NCBI RefSeq assembly: GCF_010501075.1 | Contig: NZ_QVMN01000009.1 | Span: 62,001 to 126,000, forward strand | Direction: 5' to 3' | Length of the DNA: 64,000 bases | DNA from: Dysgonomonas sp. 25 | Lineage (GTDB): Bacteria > Bacteroidota > Bacteroidia > Bacteroidales > Dysgonomonadaceae | Shown here: positions 25,989 through 35,136 of the stretch, piece after piece | Position numbering within the stretch: the stretch's first letter is position 1 | Layout: each line of letters begins with the position of its first letter | Made by a program: the position numbers and the translations under genes | The notes under the pieces: generated by a model | Told to the model about the DNA's origin: nothing | Databases searched by the model: none | The model's input: only the letters and a program-made list of their open reading frames with translations

Positions 25989-28481
25989 ATGGACTTTATC
26001 AATCTGAACGAATCAGTACGTACCGCTATCCGCATAGCGCAATCGATAGCCCGCGAATATTATAATGCCAACTATTCGGCGGCACATCTGCTAAAAGCCT
26101 TATTACACAAGGAAATTGGTCTTAGAAGCTTTCTTGAAAGCATGGATAAAGATATCGAATACTTGAACGAATGGGCAGAAATGCGTATCGACGACTTCCC
26201 GAAGGCAGGCGTAGTAGCGGATATTACTCCCGATGAAAAAATCCCGGAACTGTTCGAAGAGTCAGACAATGTCCGTTTAAAGTTGGGACTGCTGGAGATC
26301 AATCCGATTTGCGTGTTGACAGCCATGGCACGCCCGAATGTGGCTTTCACCATCGATCAATTAAAATCTTTTCCTATCAGGGAAAACGAAATCTTTGAAT
26401 TGTATGTCAGTAATAAGGAAACGATATCCAAGATCGGAGTAAATAACAATACATCTACATTTGCATCCATACCGATGGAAGAGGGCAGTGGAGCACCTTT
26501 AGTCAATTTGCTGAAATATTGCATTGATAAGACGGCACTTGCCGAAGACCTAAAAATCCATAGCATCGTCAGCCGCGATAAAGAAACGCGCATGATGATG
26601 GAAATACTTGGTCGCCATAGCAAGCCGAATGTCATGATTATCGGAGATTCGGGAGTCGGTAAGACTGCCCTTGTCGATGGGTTGGCTCATGACATAATCA
26701 ATAAGAACGTACCTTCTTATCTCGATGGAGCCACGATTTACGAGCTTGACCTCGGGGCTTTGATTGCCGGAGCAACCTACAAAGGAGAGATAGAAGACCG
26801 TATCAAGAATATCATCAAGGAGATACGCAATATTGACAATGCCATTCTCTTTATTGATGAAATCCATGTTTTGCTCGATCCCAAACAAGGAAACAGCGGA
26901 GCTGCCAATATATTGAAACCGGAGCTCTCGAAAGGAGACCTGACCGTAATAGGCGCTACGACAGTTGATGAATACCGCAAACTGATCGAACCTGATCAGG
27001 CGTTTAGCCGCCGTTTCGAAGTATTGCAAGTGAATGAGCCGGATATTCAATCGGCGGTATTGATGATGCAATCTGTTTTGCCAAGATATTCTGAATTTCA
27101 TCATTTGAAAGTATCGAAAGAGGCTGTCGAAGAGTGTGTCCGTTTAGCCAAACGTTACGTCAAAGATCGCAAGCTTCCCGATTCTGCGATTGACCTGATA
27201 GACCGAACCCTTTCGGCAGCTAAGATGGTCAACGAAACAGCAAAAAAAGATATTCAGTTGCTAACAGAGCAATTAGCAGAGATTGAAGGAAATGTTGAAA
27301 AAGCGGAAGAAGAACGTTTAGCAGATTTACACTTCCTATACTTCAATATGCAAAATAAGCTCAGTCCGCTATTGTTGGGTATGATAACTGATGAAACAGA
27401 CGTAAAGGAAATAGATAACTACCAAACCCTTTTTGAGTATATTGACAATGCATTGGATACGCTTAGGGAATTTATCAAAGATAAGATAGAAACCATTGAG
27501 GTTCACGAGGTAGCTGCTATTATCTCCAGCAAAACGGGTATTCCGATTGGTAAGGTACAGGCACAAGAGAAAGAACGCCTGTTGAATATGGAAGACTTAT
27601 TAAGGAGGAGGGTAGTAGGACAGGATGGCGCTTTAAAATCATTGGTAGATGCTATCCTTGAATCACGGAGCGGACTTAATAAACAAGGACAGCCTATTGG
27701 TTCATTTTTCTTGTTAGGCCCTACGGGAACAGGTAAAACAGAATTGGCTAAATCCTTGGCGGAAGTTCTGTTTAATGATGAGAAAGCAATGATACGTTTC
27801 GATATGTCCGAGTTTAAAGAAGAACATTCAGCAGCTTTGCTCTACGGAGCACCTCCGGGATATGTCGGTTACGAAGAAGGAGGATTGCTTGTCAATAAGA
27901 TTCGCCAACAGCCTTATGCCGTAGTTTTGTTTGACGAAATAGAAAAAGCTCATTCATCAGTTTATGATATCTTCCTGCAAATTATGGATGAGGGAAAATT
28001 ACACGACCGCTTGGGCAAAGAGGGTGACTTTTCCAATGCTATCGTACTGTTTACTTCGAATGTGGGTAGCCAGTGGCTCACGGAGCAGCTAAACAATGGA
28101 ATGACTCCTACAACAACCCAACTGATGGAGGTGATGGGACAATATTTTCGTCCGGAGTTCCTTGCCCGGTTGTCGGAAATAGTACCATTCTCCCCAATCA
28201 ACGAGACTATGTTGCTCAAGATATTTAATATCCAGCTCAAAAGCCTCGAAGAAGCTCTAAAAAAGCAGGGAATAGAATTGGAAATAGATGAAGAAACAAG
28301 GAAGGCACTTGCTTCAAAAGGCTTTACTCCGAAATATGGTGCGCGTCAGGTAGCGGGTACAATCCGTACATATCTCAGACGCCCAATTTCGAGAATGATT
28401 GTCGGTAATAAATTGAAGCATGGTAATAAGATTATCGCAAACATGAATGAAATTGGGGAATTGGGATGGGATATAAAATAA
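25989..28481 (+). CDS. clpV: T6SS sheath-recycling ATPase TssH (ClpV)
   Basis: An 830-residue double-AAA+ unfoldase. Residues 1-145 are the Clp N-domain. AAA1 has Walker A 'GDSGVGKT' near residue 219 and Walker B 'AILFIDEIH'. The middle domain is short. AAA2 has Walker A 'GPTGTGKTE' near residue 577, the pore loop 'YGAPPGYVGYEEGG' and Walker B 'VVLFDEIEKAH'. The short middle domain and T6SS context separate it from ClpB. It extracts contracted TssBC sheath for reuse. It is the last structural gene of the operon. Confidence 0.95.
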   Translation: MDFINLNESVRTAIRIAQSIAREYYNANYSAAHLLKALLHKEIGLRSFLESMDKDIEYLNEWAEMRIDDFPKAGVVADITPDEKIPELFEESDNVRLKLGLLEINPICVLTAMARPNVAFTIDQLKSFPIRENEIFELYVSNKETISKIGVNNNTSTFASIPMEEGSGAPLVNLLKYCIDKTALAEDLKIHSIVSRDKETRMMMEILGRHSKPNVMIIGDSGVGKTALVDGLAHDIINKNVPSYLDGATIYELDLGALIAGATYKGEIEDRIKNIIKEIRNIDNAILFIDEIHVLLDPKQGNSGAANILKPELSKGDLTVIGATTVDEYRKLIEPDQAFSRRFEVLQVNEPDIQSAVLMMQSVLPRYSEFHHLKVSKEAVEECVRLAKRYVKDRKLPDSAIDLIDRTLSAAKMVNETAKKDIQLLTEQLAEIEGNVEKAEEERLADLHFLYFNMQNKLSPLLLGMITDETDVKEIDNYQTLFEYIDNALDTLREFIKDKIETIEVHEVAAIISSKTGIPIGKVQAQEKERLLNMEDLLRRRVVGQDGALKSLVDAILESRSGLNKQGQPIGSFFLLGPTGTGKTELAKSLAEVLFNDEKAMIRFDMSEFKEEHSAALLYGAPPGYVGYEEGGLLVNKIRQQPYAVVLFDEIEKAHSSVYDIFLQIMDEGKLHDRLGKEGDFSNAIVLFTSNVGSQWLTEQLNNGMTPTTTQLMEVMGQYFRPEFLARLSEIVPFSPINETMLLKIFNIQLKSLEEALKKQGIELEIDEETRKALASKGFTPKYGARQVAGTIRTYLRRPISRMIVGNKLKHGNKIIANMNEIGELGWDIK

Positions 28482-28490
28482 GTATCTTTG
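28461..28490 (+). promoter_or_regulatory. Bacteroidetes-type promoter before the HTH gene
   Basis: TTG at 28461-28463 and TATCTTTG at 28483-28490 are separated by 19 bases, a perfect match to the Bacteroidetes TTG-N19-TAnnTTTG consensus. It overlaps the end of clpV and points toward the HTH gene, so that gene can be transcribed independently of the T6SS operon. Confidence 0.7.
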
Positions 28491-28603
28491 TATATAATAG
28501 TAGCATTAAAAAAAATAAAGAATGGAGAAAACTGAGCTTGTTAAGATAAAACGAATATTTTTTTCCTATCAGTATTATGTTGAAATTTTCTATTATAATC
28601 ATG

Positions 28604-29338
28604 CAAAATAATACACAGGCAGAAAAACGGAAAAGATGGACTGAATATGAAATCGTAGACTATGTGGCGTCTCTAAGGGAACAGCAGAAGGAGGAACCAG
28701 CTCCTTTAGTTCTTCGCTCAAAAATGAATGATTTAGTAGGCGAGCTGTATCAGGATGGCTATACATGTTTAGAAATCAGCAAACTCCTAAGCATGGGAAA
28801 ATGTACCGTGTACCGTGTCTTGAAACGGAAGAATATTTTCAAGAAACAGGACAGGTCAATAGACAAGGAAGTCGAAGAGAGTGTGGTGTGTATGTACCGG
28901 CAAGGTCAGGAAGCTAAGGAAATCAGTGAATTGTTAGATATCACGATACCTTCTATCCGTTGGATTTTGAAAAAGAATAAGGTTCCGTCCCATAGGACAA
29001 GAGTTTTCGTGAAAAAAGAAAAACCGGATGAAAAGGTTTTGGAAAAAGCGGTACAGATGTACCAAAAAGGCATTCCATACCAGGATATCAAAATCAAGTT
29101 AGGTATAAATAACTCTCATCTTTACAATACTATCCGTAAAAGCGGAGTACCGCTACGTGGTGGCTGTAGGGTTAAAACAAAGCAAAGAATAGCGGCCGAA
29201 GAGGAAGCTATCCGTCTGTACCGGGATACAGATACCTATGTTCGGAAAATCGAGGAGAAAACCGGAATTGCTTGCAGGACATTAACCCGGTTGCTGAAAG
29301 CAAGAAACATTCCTTTCCGCAACAATCTTAAAAGATAA
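28604..29338 (+). CDS. DNA-binding protein with four tandem helix-turn-helix units
   Basis: From ATG 28604 this is a 244-residue basic protein with four successive HTH units of the Hin/resolvase or sigma-region-4 kind: 'YTCLEISKLLSMGKCTVYRV', 'QEAKEISELLDITIPSIRWI', 'PYQDIKIKLGINNSHLYNTI' and 'TYVRKIEEKTGIACRTLTRL', spaced about 50 residues apart. There is no catalytic domain, so it is more likely a regulator than a recombinase. A strong promoter lies just upstream, and the gene ends the T6SS operon, so it may control T6SS or the adjacent element. The in-frame TTG at 28577 is less likely as a start. Confidence 0.65.
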   Translation, partial: QNNTQAEKRKRWTEYEIVDYVASLREQQKEEPAPLVLRSKMNDLVGELYQDGYTCLEISKLLSMGKCTVYRVLKRKNIFKKQDRSIDKEVEESVVCMYRQGQEAKEISELLDITIPSIRWILKKNKVPSHRTRVFVKKEKPDEKVLEKAVQMYQKGIPYQDIKIKLGINNSHLYNTIRKSGVPLRGGCRVKTKQRIAAEEEAIRLYRDTDTYVRKIEEKTGIACRTLTRLLKARNIPFRNNLKR

Positions 29339-29440
29339 ACAAAAAGGAGAAATCGTCCCAATGGATGATATATCTAGTCACTGGATGGCTTATAAGTAAT
29401 TTCCTAAAAAATAAAAGCCAATCTATTAAATGATAAATAA

Positions 29441-29555
29441 ACCTCCGTGTCCAATATTGGATCATTATTAAATTGGGCACATAGGACTGTCTCTCATGGT
29501 TTTCTATAAGAGAGGACAGAAAGGAAATGCCTGATCGTGAGATTCGGCATTTTTA
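29441..29555. repeat. 115-bp inverted repeat, left copy (IR-L)
   Basis: This 115-bp block recurs in inverted orientation at 39129-39243 with only a few mismatches. It holds an inner palindrome (CCAATATTGG) and ends in a terminator-like stem. The two copies bracket the segment that carries the tyrosine recombinase and plasmid-type genes. Confidence 0.9.
29525..29552 (+). terminator. terminator-like hairpin at IR-L
   Basis: AAATGCC pairs with GGCATTT around a 14-base loop and is followed by a short T run. It would end transcription from the T6SS/HTH side. It is the same stem as at IR-R. Confidence 0.55.
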
Positions 29556-29565
29556 TTTACCTAGC

Positions 29566-29769
29566 CTATATACCCATTGCCTCAAGCGTAGCCTTTCCCT
29601 GTATTTTATCCTCAAAAACGTTTTCCAAACCTATTTTTCTGAATACAGGGGCTACCCATGATGCAATCCGGCTAACGCCTGGATATTGCGGCCGGTAAAT
29701 ATCGCCGAATTCTCCCGGATGAATCGTATATAATAATGATATAAGGTGTAGATTATCAGGTATTTTGGA
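29566..29769 (-). pseudogene. gene fragment without start codon
   Basis: An open minus-strand frame of 68 codons with no usable start codon near its 5' end, bounded by a stop at 29770-29772. It reads like genuine protein ('IHPGEFGDIYRPQYPGVSRI', then 'ASWVAPVFRKIGLENVFEDK'), with coding-like composition. I do not recognise the family. It is probably the C-terminal remnant of a gene broken when the inverted-repeat segment formed. A TAACTTTG box on the minus strand at 29803-29810 lies just upstream but has only a weak -33 element. Confidence 0.4.
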
Positions 29770-29832
29770 CTAAAGTAATATCAAGATACTTTACCCCAAA
29801 GGCAAAGTTATTTCGCGTCTCTAATCGGAAAT

Positions 29833-29965
29833 AAAAGGCTATACAGAAGTTTCGATGCAAATCTCCACCCTTTCGGGTAGTATTTGTATCGAAAGCCTTT
29901 GTATTTCCTGAAGGACGCAAACTTTTGCGCCTTTGAGGTAAAGCACCTCCTCCAAGACAAGGTGC
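29833..29965 (+). other. cluster of three stem-loops upstream of the ArdC-like gene
   Basis: Three consecutive inverted repeats: a long imperfect stem (AAAGGCT ... AGCCTTT enclosing TTTCGATGCAAAT ... ATTTGTATCGAAA, 29834-29900), a compact stem (GCAAA-CT-TTTGC region, 29914-29931), and GCACCT ... AGGTGC (29943-29965). They end 27 bases before the start of the ArdC-like gene. They could be a structured mRNA leader, a single-stranded promoter or origin on a transferred strand, or an oriT-like site. No T run follows, so they are not simple terminators. Confidence 0.5.
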
Positions 29966-29991
29966 ATAATATTGATATAAAATATTCCGAT

Positions 29992-31050
29992 ATGAAAATC
30001 AAAAACAAAAGGCTTTTGGCGACTGCTGAAAAATTCACGAACCTAATGATTAAACGTATTATGGAGATATCCGACGATTGGGAGCAACCCTGGCTCACGG
30101 TAAAGAGGAAAGATTTTCTGCCTCGAAATTTCTCCGGACGATATTACAGTGGCGGCAATACTTTTATGCTGCTGCTTTCTTCTTTAACAAAAGATTATCG
30201 TACACCGGTCTTCCTGACATTTAAGCAAGCCGAAAAGATAGGAGTGCGTATACTCAAAGGCTCTGTTTCATTCCCGGTTTACCATATCACCTATATGTAT
30301 TATAACTATAATACGAAAGAGCTAATATCCATCAGCGAGTATGAAAAATTGAATGAAATGGATAAGGTATCTTATTCACTGATTCCAACACCCAAATGTT
30401 ATGATGTCTTTAATCTGGATCAGACCAATTATAATGAAGTATATCCGGATGAATGGAATGAATTACAGGCAAAACATTACATTGAACCTAAATTCAATGC
30501 CGAAGAGATGTACAATCATCCGCTACTGGATGAAATCATCTATAATTGCCGGTGGGTATGCCCGATTCAAATTCAATTATCAAACAGGGCTTACTATTCG
30601 GCAGGCAATGACCGGATAATTCTTCCCTTTAAAACCCAGTTTGAAAGCGGAGAATCCTTTTACGGCACAGCCCTTCATGAAATGACCCATTCTACAGGTC
30701 ACAAGGATAGATTGAACCGATTGAAGTGCGGAGACGAAAACTATGCCCGTGAAGAACTGGTTGCCGAATTATCTGCTGCACTAATGGCTTTTTATTTGGG
30801 CATTGAAACATGTATCAGAAAAGACCATATTACTTATCTGAAGGGTTGGTTGGAAGAATTACATAAAGATTCGACTTTCCTGATGGATGTACTGACCGAT
30901 GTTGTGCAGGCAGTCAAATACATGTGTTTGCATATTAATTTTAATCCGTTTGATGAAGAGAATTTGCATGAGCCGATTTCGGTTTCGGATAGTAAACATC
31001 CTGTGAGCCGTATACCTGTACAGGAAAATGAATTGGTTGTAGTCAATTGA
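29992..31050 (+). CDS. ArdC-like antirestriction protein with zincin domain
   Basis: A 352-residue protein. The N-terminal 130 residues are the single-strand-DNA-binding ArdC N domain ('WEQPWL', 'SGGNTFMLLL', 'TFKQAEKIGVRILKG'). A metalloprotease-like domain has 'HEMTHSTGH' (His229, Glu230, His233) and the downstream Glu in 'EELVAELSAAL'. ArdC-type proteins are carried by conjugative plasmids and elements and protect incoming DNA from restriction. ATG 29992 is chosen because it follows the stem-loop cluster and the upstream frame lacks ArdC-like sequence. It supports a mobile origin for this segment. Confidence 0.8.
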   Translation: MKIKNKRLLATAEKFTNLMIKRIMEISDDWEQPWLTVKRKDFLPRNFSGRYYSGGNTFMLLLSSLTKDYRTPVFLTFKQAEKIGVRILKGSVSFPVYHITYMYYNYNTKELISISEYEKLNEMDKVSYSLIPTPKCYDVFNLDQTNYNEVYPDEWNELQAKHYIEPKFNAEEMYNHPLLDEIIYNCRWVCPIQIQLSNRAYYSAGNDRIILPFKTQFESGESFYGTALHEMTHSTGHKDRLNRLKCGDENYAREELVAELSAALMAFYLGIETCIRKDHITYLKGWLEELHKDSTFLMDVLTDVVQAVKYMCLHINFNPFDEENLHEPISVSDSKHPVSRIPVQENELVVVN

Positions 31051-31051
31051 T

Positions 31052-31315
31052 ATGTATAGGGAATTGAAATGTATGGTGCGAAAAAGTTATCGCCATAAAC
31101 GAATAGGTATAAAGAAAAACTATTTGCAACTGACCATCCACAGACGAAAGAAAAGATTATGCCTTAGCTTTCAGGTAAAGCCGCCGGGGTATATACGTAA
31201 ATATGTCAGAGTACATAATTTCCGTTGGAGCCGAAAATATCGTTACTGGCATTCATTCCTTAATAAGAATAAAATAGAGAGTGTAAAGCATATCTACCGG
31301 TATATAAATCACTAA
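31052..31315 (+). CDS. small very basic protein
   Basis: An 87-residue protein with more than a quarter Lys, Arg and His and many Tyr residues, starting one base after the ArdC-like stop. It has no recognised family, signal peptide or membrane segment. It could bind nucleic acid. Position and direction suggest it belongs to the ArdC operon, but it could also be a spurious frame; the strong basic bias without repeats favours a real protein. Confidence 0.4.
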   Translation: MYRELKCMVRKSYRHKRIGIKKNYLQLTIHRRKKRLCLSFQVKPPGYIRKYVRVHNFRWSRKYRYWHSFLNKNKIESVKHIYRYINH

Positions 31316-31349
31316 ACTATAATCAAAAAGGTAAATATTAATAACGACT

Positions 31350-31655
31350 ATGGCTAATATACATACCAATATCACAGAAATTAATTGTCCGGATGATAGC
31401 ATTGTGGAACAAGTCATCGGATATATAAAGGAATTGTTCGAATGTTACACTATCGATATGGATCGGGGGCATTGTGAACTGGAGTTTGCCTCAAGAGGAG
31501 GATTCCCTATAAAGGAAATGCAGGAGATGACGGATAAAATCAACTATCCGTCGCTCTATATACAGGTCGTAACCTACGAATTGCCTAACGAATCGGTTGA
31601 ACACCATATTTATCGATCCGGCAAATGGACAGATAAAATAGCAGGAAAAAAATAA
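31350..31655 (+). CDS. YubB-like plasmid/element protein
   Basis: A 101-residue acidic protein. 'LEFASRGGFPIKEMQEMTDK' followed by 'YPSLYIQVVTYEL' resembles the ferredoxin-like YubB/DUF1281 domain ('f.SrW.pP...i..i...yp.l'), common on plasmids and integrative elements next to antirestriction genes. Its function is unknown. It lies between ArdC-like and ParB-like genes, the usual neighbourhood. The family call is from a remembered motif only. Confidence 0.45.
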   Translation: MANIHTNITEINCPDDSIVEQVIGYIKELFECYTIDMDRGHCELEFASRGGFPIKEMQEMTDKINYPSLYIQVVTYELPNESVEHHIYRSGKWTDKIAGKK

Positions 31656-31676
31656 TAAATAAAAACAAAGAGAATA

Positions 31677-34202
31677 ATGGAAACAACATTCAAAAAGATA
31701 ACAGGTAAGAGATTTGCCCTGACTAATTCTTACTTTAAGAATAAGAAACCCGGTTACCCGAGTACCGTACTGGAAATAACCCAATATTATAAACAACATG
31801 GAGAGCTGCCATTCGAGTATACAGGGAAGAACTGGCTTTACCAAACAATGATAGAACGGCAAAAACGTTTTGGCGTCCATAGCGACCAATACCTGACTCC
31901 CGATAAGACTGCCGGGCAGCTGGTTGAGCTGACGAATAATTTTATACCGGATAATAATGTCGTTCTCGATGCCTGTTGCGGGACAGGCCAGTTAACTAAA
32001 TACCTGCTGGAAAATAACCTAAAGGTAATCGGTTTTGATAAGGACAGGGAAATGGTTGAAATATGTAAACTCATGTATCCGGATGCCGTCTTCCATATTT
32101 ATGATTTTCTAAAAATAGAAAGTAAATTTCATTTCGATTTGATTGTATCCAATCCTCCCTATTCGGGAAAAGAACTGACAAGTTTTTTGAAATGGCTCTC
32201 ATCAGCACTAACAGATACAGGGAAAGCAATTGTTCTGATACCAAAAGATTATATGACAAAGACAAGGCCTAAAAGATTGGCGGAGTACATAGGACGTTTT
32301 AATATCCTTCATAAAGAAAGTATGACTGAAAGCTTCCATCATACCACCTGGAGTTCTGAAATACTTATTCTCGATTTGACAGAAGCCTATAAGAAGGCAA
32401 GGAAGGAACAACAAGGAACAATCGGACAAGAGCAAGAAATATCGGAACCGGAACCTGTAGCTAATGACAATATTGTCATTGATCCTAAATCTGAAATAGT
32501 TATTCAAAGTGCGAGGGAAATACAAAATGAGCACCCGATTATAGAAACCTTTGAAGATAAAGATCTGAATCCGGCAGGTATTCAATATATCGAACTCGAC
32601 AGAATAGCAGCCAATCCTTTAAATCCCCGCAAGCATTTTGATGAAAAAGCTATCTGGGAACTCTCCCAAAGTATAGCGGCCAACGGCCTGTTACAGTCGA
32701 TAACCTTGCGTCCTAAAGGTGATAAGTATGAAATTGTCTGCGGAGAACGTCGGTACAGGGCTTGCTCATTCCTATATTCCATAGGTAAAAGAGGAAATAC
32801 TATGCCGGCTATTGTAGGGGACTACACGGATCGCCAGGTAATGGAGATGGCTTTGGCGGAAAATCTGGAGCGGGAGAATCTGAGTGCTATCGAAGAATCG
32901 AATGCCTTTCAGTATCTTATCGAACAGAATGAAGCCGGTATTGATGAGCTTATTGTAAGATTCGGCAAGACAGAAAAATATATCCGAAGCAGATTGAAGC
33001 TGCAAAACCTGATAACCGAGTTCCGGGTATTGATGGATATGAAAGAATTATCCATCAGTTCCGGTATTGAATTATCCAAATATAGCGGTTCAATCCAAAA
33101 ATGTGTTTATGATGAACATTATCTGACAGAAGGACATATGAACTGGAAAGATATACGCACAAAGGAGCTGTCTGACAGGATGATTCGCCTTTATACAATG
33201 GAACTTAGTGCCTATAAATTCGATAAATCAGCATGTAAAACCTGCCCTTTCAATACCGATACAAGTATGCTATTCGACGACTGTAAAGGGAAATGTACTC
33301 ATATTGAATGCCTGAAGGAAAAACAAAAAGCTTATACCATAGAATATTGTAAACAGGAAACAGCAAAAGATGTAGCTGTCGTAGTGTGTGTTACACCGGC
33401 AGAATCAATTCCTTCCGATATGAAAGACCGGTTGGGCGAGTCCGGAGTAGAGGTGAAGACAGCATCAAGGATCGAAGAATTACCGACACCGCCGAAACAA
33501 CCCCAGAAGGAATACTACAAGAGCGAAGAAGCATATAAAAAAGCATTGAGTGACTTTGAAGTGAAATGCTATGAATATGAAGAAGAGATGCAGGATATTG
33601 AAGAAAAAGCAGCAAGAGGAGAAATTCAAAAAGTCCTGCGAGTAGGGGATAATAACCCTCGTATATGCTATGTGCCTGTTCAAGAGAAGGATAAACGCGA
33701 AACCGCTGAGGATCTGAAAAAAGAAGATGAAAAGAACAAGGAAGAGATGCGAGCGAAAGTAGCTAAAGATGCGGCTACAATTCTGAAATCGATAGATATC
33801 CCCGTTGCTCAATTATCCGCATTTGAGGAAGAAGTCCTTTTGTATTTATTACTGGAACATATAGAATCCAAATACTTTTATCTGTTCGGTATAGCCGATG
33901 AACAAAAAAAGAAATTGGATGAAGAGGATAAAAAAACGATAATTCAAGGGATACGGCCTGAGCAAAAAGGCTTCCTGCTCAGATTATTTATTACTAAACA
34001 GTTACTTATGAGCTTTAATGCTTCTTCCAAAAAACAGTTTATTGTTACGCAAATGGCTCAATTGATTTCTCCTGAAAAAACAACAGAAATATATTCCAAA
34101 CATAAACAGGTATATGATAAGCAATATGAAAGGATAAAAAAGAAAATTGAAAAACTGAATCGGATGAAGAAAAAGATAAGAATAGAAGAAGCTGTAATCT
34201 AA
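31677..34202 (+). CDS. DNA adenine methyltransferase-ParB fusion protein
   Basis: An 841-residue two-domain protein. Residues about 60-245 form a class I methyltransferase with motif I 'VLDACCGTGQLT' near residue 96 and motif IV 'SNPPYS' near residue 159, typical of N6-adenine methylation. Residues about 300-470 form a ParB/Spo0J-like nuclease and DNA-binding module ('NPLNPRKHF', 'CGERRYRA', 'ENLERENLSAIEE'). Then follow a Cys cluster ('CKTCPF', 'CKGKCTHIEC'), a long charged coiled coil and a helical C-terminal domain. Such fusions occur on Bacteroidetes mobile elements and may mark or protect element DNA. No ParA is nearby. Confidence 0.85.
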   Translation: METTFKKITGKRFALTNSYFKNKKPGYPSTVLEITQYYKQHGELPFEYTGKNWLYQTMIERQKRFGVHSDQYLTPDKTAGQLVELTNNFIPDNNVVLDACCGTGQLTKYLLENNLKVIGFDKDREMVEICKLMYPDAVFHIYDFLKIESKFHFDLIVSNPPYSGKELTSFLKWLSSALTDTGKAIVLIPKDYMTKTRPKRLAEYIGRFNILHKESMTESFHHTTWSSEILILDLTEAYKKARKEQQGTIGQEQEISEPEPVANDNIVIDPKSEIVIQSAREIQNEHPIIETFEDKDLNPAGIQYIELDRIAANPLNPRKHFDEKAIWELSQSIAANGLLQSITLRPKGDKYEIVCGERRYRACSFLYSIGKRGNTMPAIVGDYTDRQVMEMALAENLERENLSAIEESNAFQYLIEQNEAGIDELIVRFGKTEKYIRSRLKLQNLITEFRVLMDMKELSISSGIELSKYSGSIQKCVYDEHYLTEGHMNWKDIRTKELSDRMIRLYTMELSAYKFDKSACKTCPFNTDTSMLFDDCKGKCTHIECLKEKQKAYTIEYCKQETAKDVAVVVCVTPAESIPSDMKDRLGESGVEVKTASRIEELPTPPKQPQKEYYKSEEAYKKALSDFEVKCYEYEEEMQDIEEKAARGEIQKVLRVGDNNPRICYVPVQEKDKRETAEDLKKEDEKNKEEMRAKVAKDAATILKSIDIPVAQLSAFEEEVLLYLLLEHIESKYFYLFGIADEQKKKLDEEDKKTIIQGIRPEQKGFLLRLFITKQLLMSFNASSKKQFIVTQMAQLISPEKTTEIYSKHKQVYDKQYERIKKKIEKLNRMKKKIRIEEAVI

Positions 34203-34218
34203 TGGCAGAAACAACCTA

Positions 34219-34252
34219 AACCTACCTGCCGGAGAGTTAAAGCAGGTAGGTT
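34219..34252 (+). terminator. hairpin after the methyltransferase-ParB gene
   Basis: AACCTACCTGC pairs perfectly with GCAGGTAGGTT over 11 bp around a 12-base loop, starting 17 bases after the stop codon. No T run follows, so it may be a weak terminator or an mRNA-stabilising stem. Confidence 0.5.
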
Positions 34253-34625
34253 CTCTCAGATTTATATCGGTTTATATTTGCCCAACAGAAAGAAAAGGAA
34301 ATATCAGACCTCGAAACCCGCATAGAGCAACTCAAACAGGATTATGAGTCATACAAGGCGCAGGACGATATAAATTTGCTATTCGATGTATTTCCGCATG
34401 CCGGAGCGTTTACGGATAGCGCAGCTATGTAAAGGTATCGGACTGGCAATAGACACCATCAAACAGCTATTTAAGGAGAGCAAAGACTCCGACAGGCTGA
34501 AATTATCTATCAACGGGCAGAACATCATCGACTGGTTCCGGGAGCAATTCAGCAAACTACGACAGACGATAAGACCGCATATCAAGCCAGCCCCACCCAC
34601 ACCAAAGAAAGGGCGGGGAATATAA
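34250..34625 (+). pseudogene. frameshifted fragment of a mobile-element protein
   Basis: The first frame (from 34250) encodes a coiled coil ('EISDLETRIEQLKQDYESYK') running into 'DDINLLFDVFP' and then a stop. The continuation is in another frame from about 34386: 'RMPERLRIAQLCKGIGLAID', then 'LSINGQNIIDWFREQF'. Joined, they form the C-terminus of a coiled-coil protein often found after relaxase or mobilization genes in Bacteroidetes elements. No start codon is evident and the N-terminus is gone, so this looks like a doubly damaged relic. The family resemblance is from memory and uncertain. Confidence 0.45.
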
Positions 34626-34766
34626 GCCCCCGACAAAGCCGGAACTAAATAAGTGCAAAGGTTTTAAAAGATTATCATGGCTGCCTTGCAGATATTTGTT
34701 AAATTTGGCAGCAATAGGAATTTGACAGACAATTAATAAAATACAAACAATAAAACTATTAAACCC

Positions 34767-35096
34767 ATGAGCAACGAATTTGATTATTATGTGATTTATC
34801 CGAAAAGTCCGGAAGATAAACGTATTGCAACTGTTGACGAGTGTCCAGGACCGAGTAAATATATACATGATAATTTTTGGGAATTTCACGGTAAACCTGT
34901 GCCTGACCCCCAACCGACTTCTTTTACATACAGCAATCCCGTCCCGCGAGGGAAGCTGACTGTGGGCGACTACTTCTGGGCAGCAGGGGACAGCGTCTTC
35001 TCAAAGAGAGTTGCCGATGTTCTGGTTCCAATGAACGTCGGGGGAGTTCAGATAACCCCCGCAACGGTTTTCAGCAACAAGGGTGAAATATTCTAA
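34767..35096 (+). CDS. short Imm11/DUF1629-like protein, probably truncated
   Basis: A 109-residue protein. 'DYYVIYPKSPED', 'FWEFHGKPVPDP' and 'ADVLVPMNVGGVQITP' resemble the N-terminal half of DUF1629/Imm11 immunity proteins, which are usually about 180-200 residues. The stop at 35094 therefore probably truncates it. It stands alone without a toxin in front and may be an orphan immunity remnant carried on the element. The family call is tentative. Confidence 0.45.
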   Translation: MSNEFDYYVIYPKSPEDKRIATVDECPGPSKYIHDNFWEFHGKPVPDPQPTSFTYSNPVPRGKLTVGDYFWAAGDSVFSKRVADVLVPMNVGGVQITPATVFSNKGEIF

Positions 35097-35136
35097 AATC
35101 TTATTATATTAATTAGGGACTAATTTATATGTTTAT

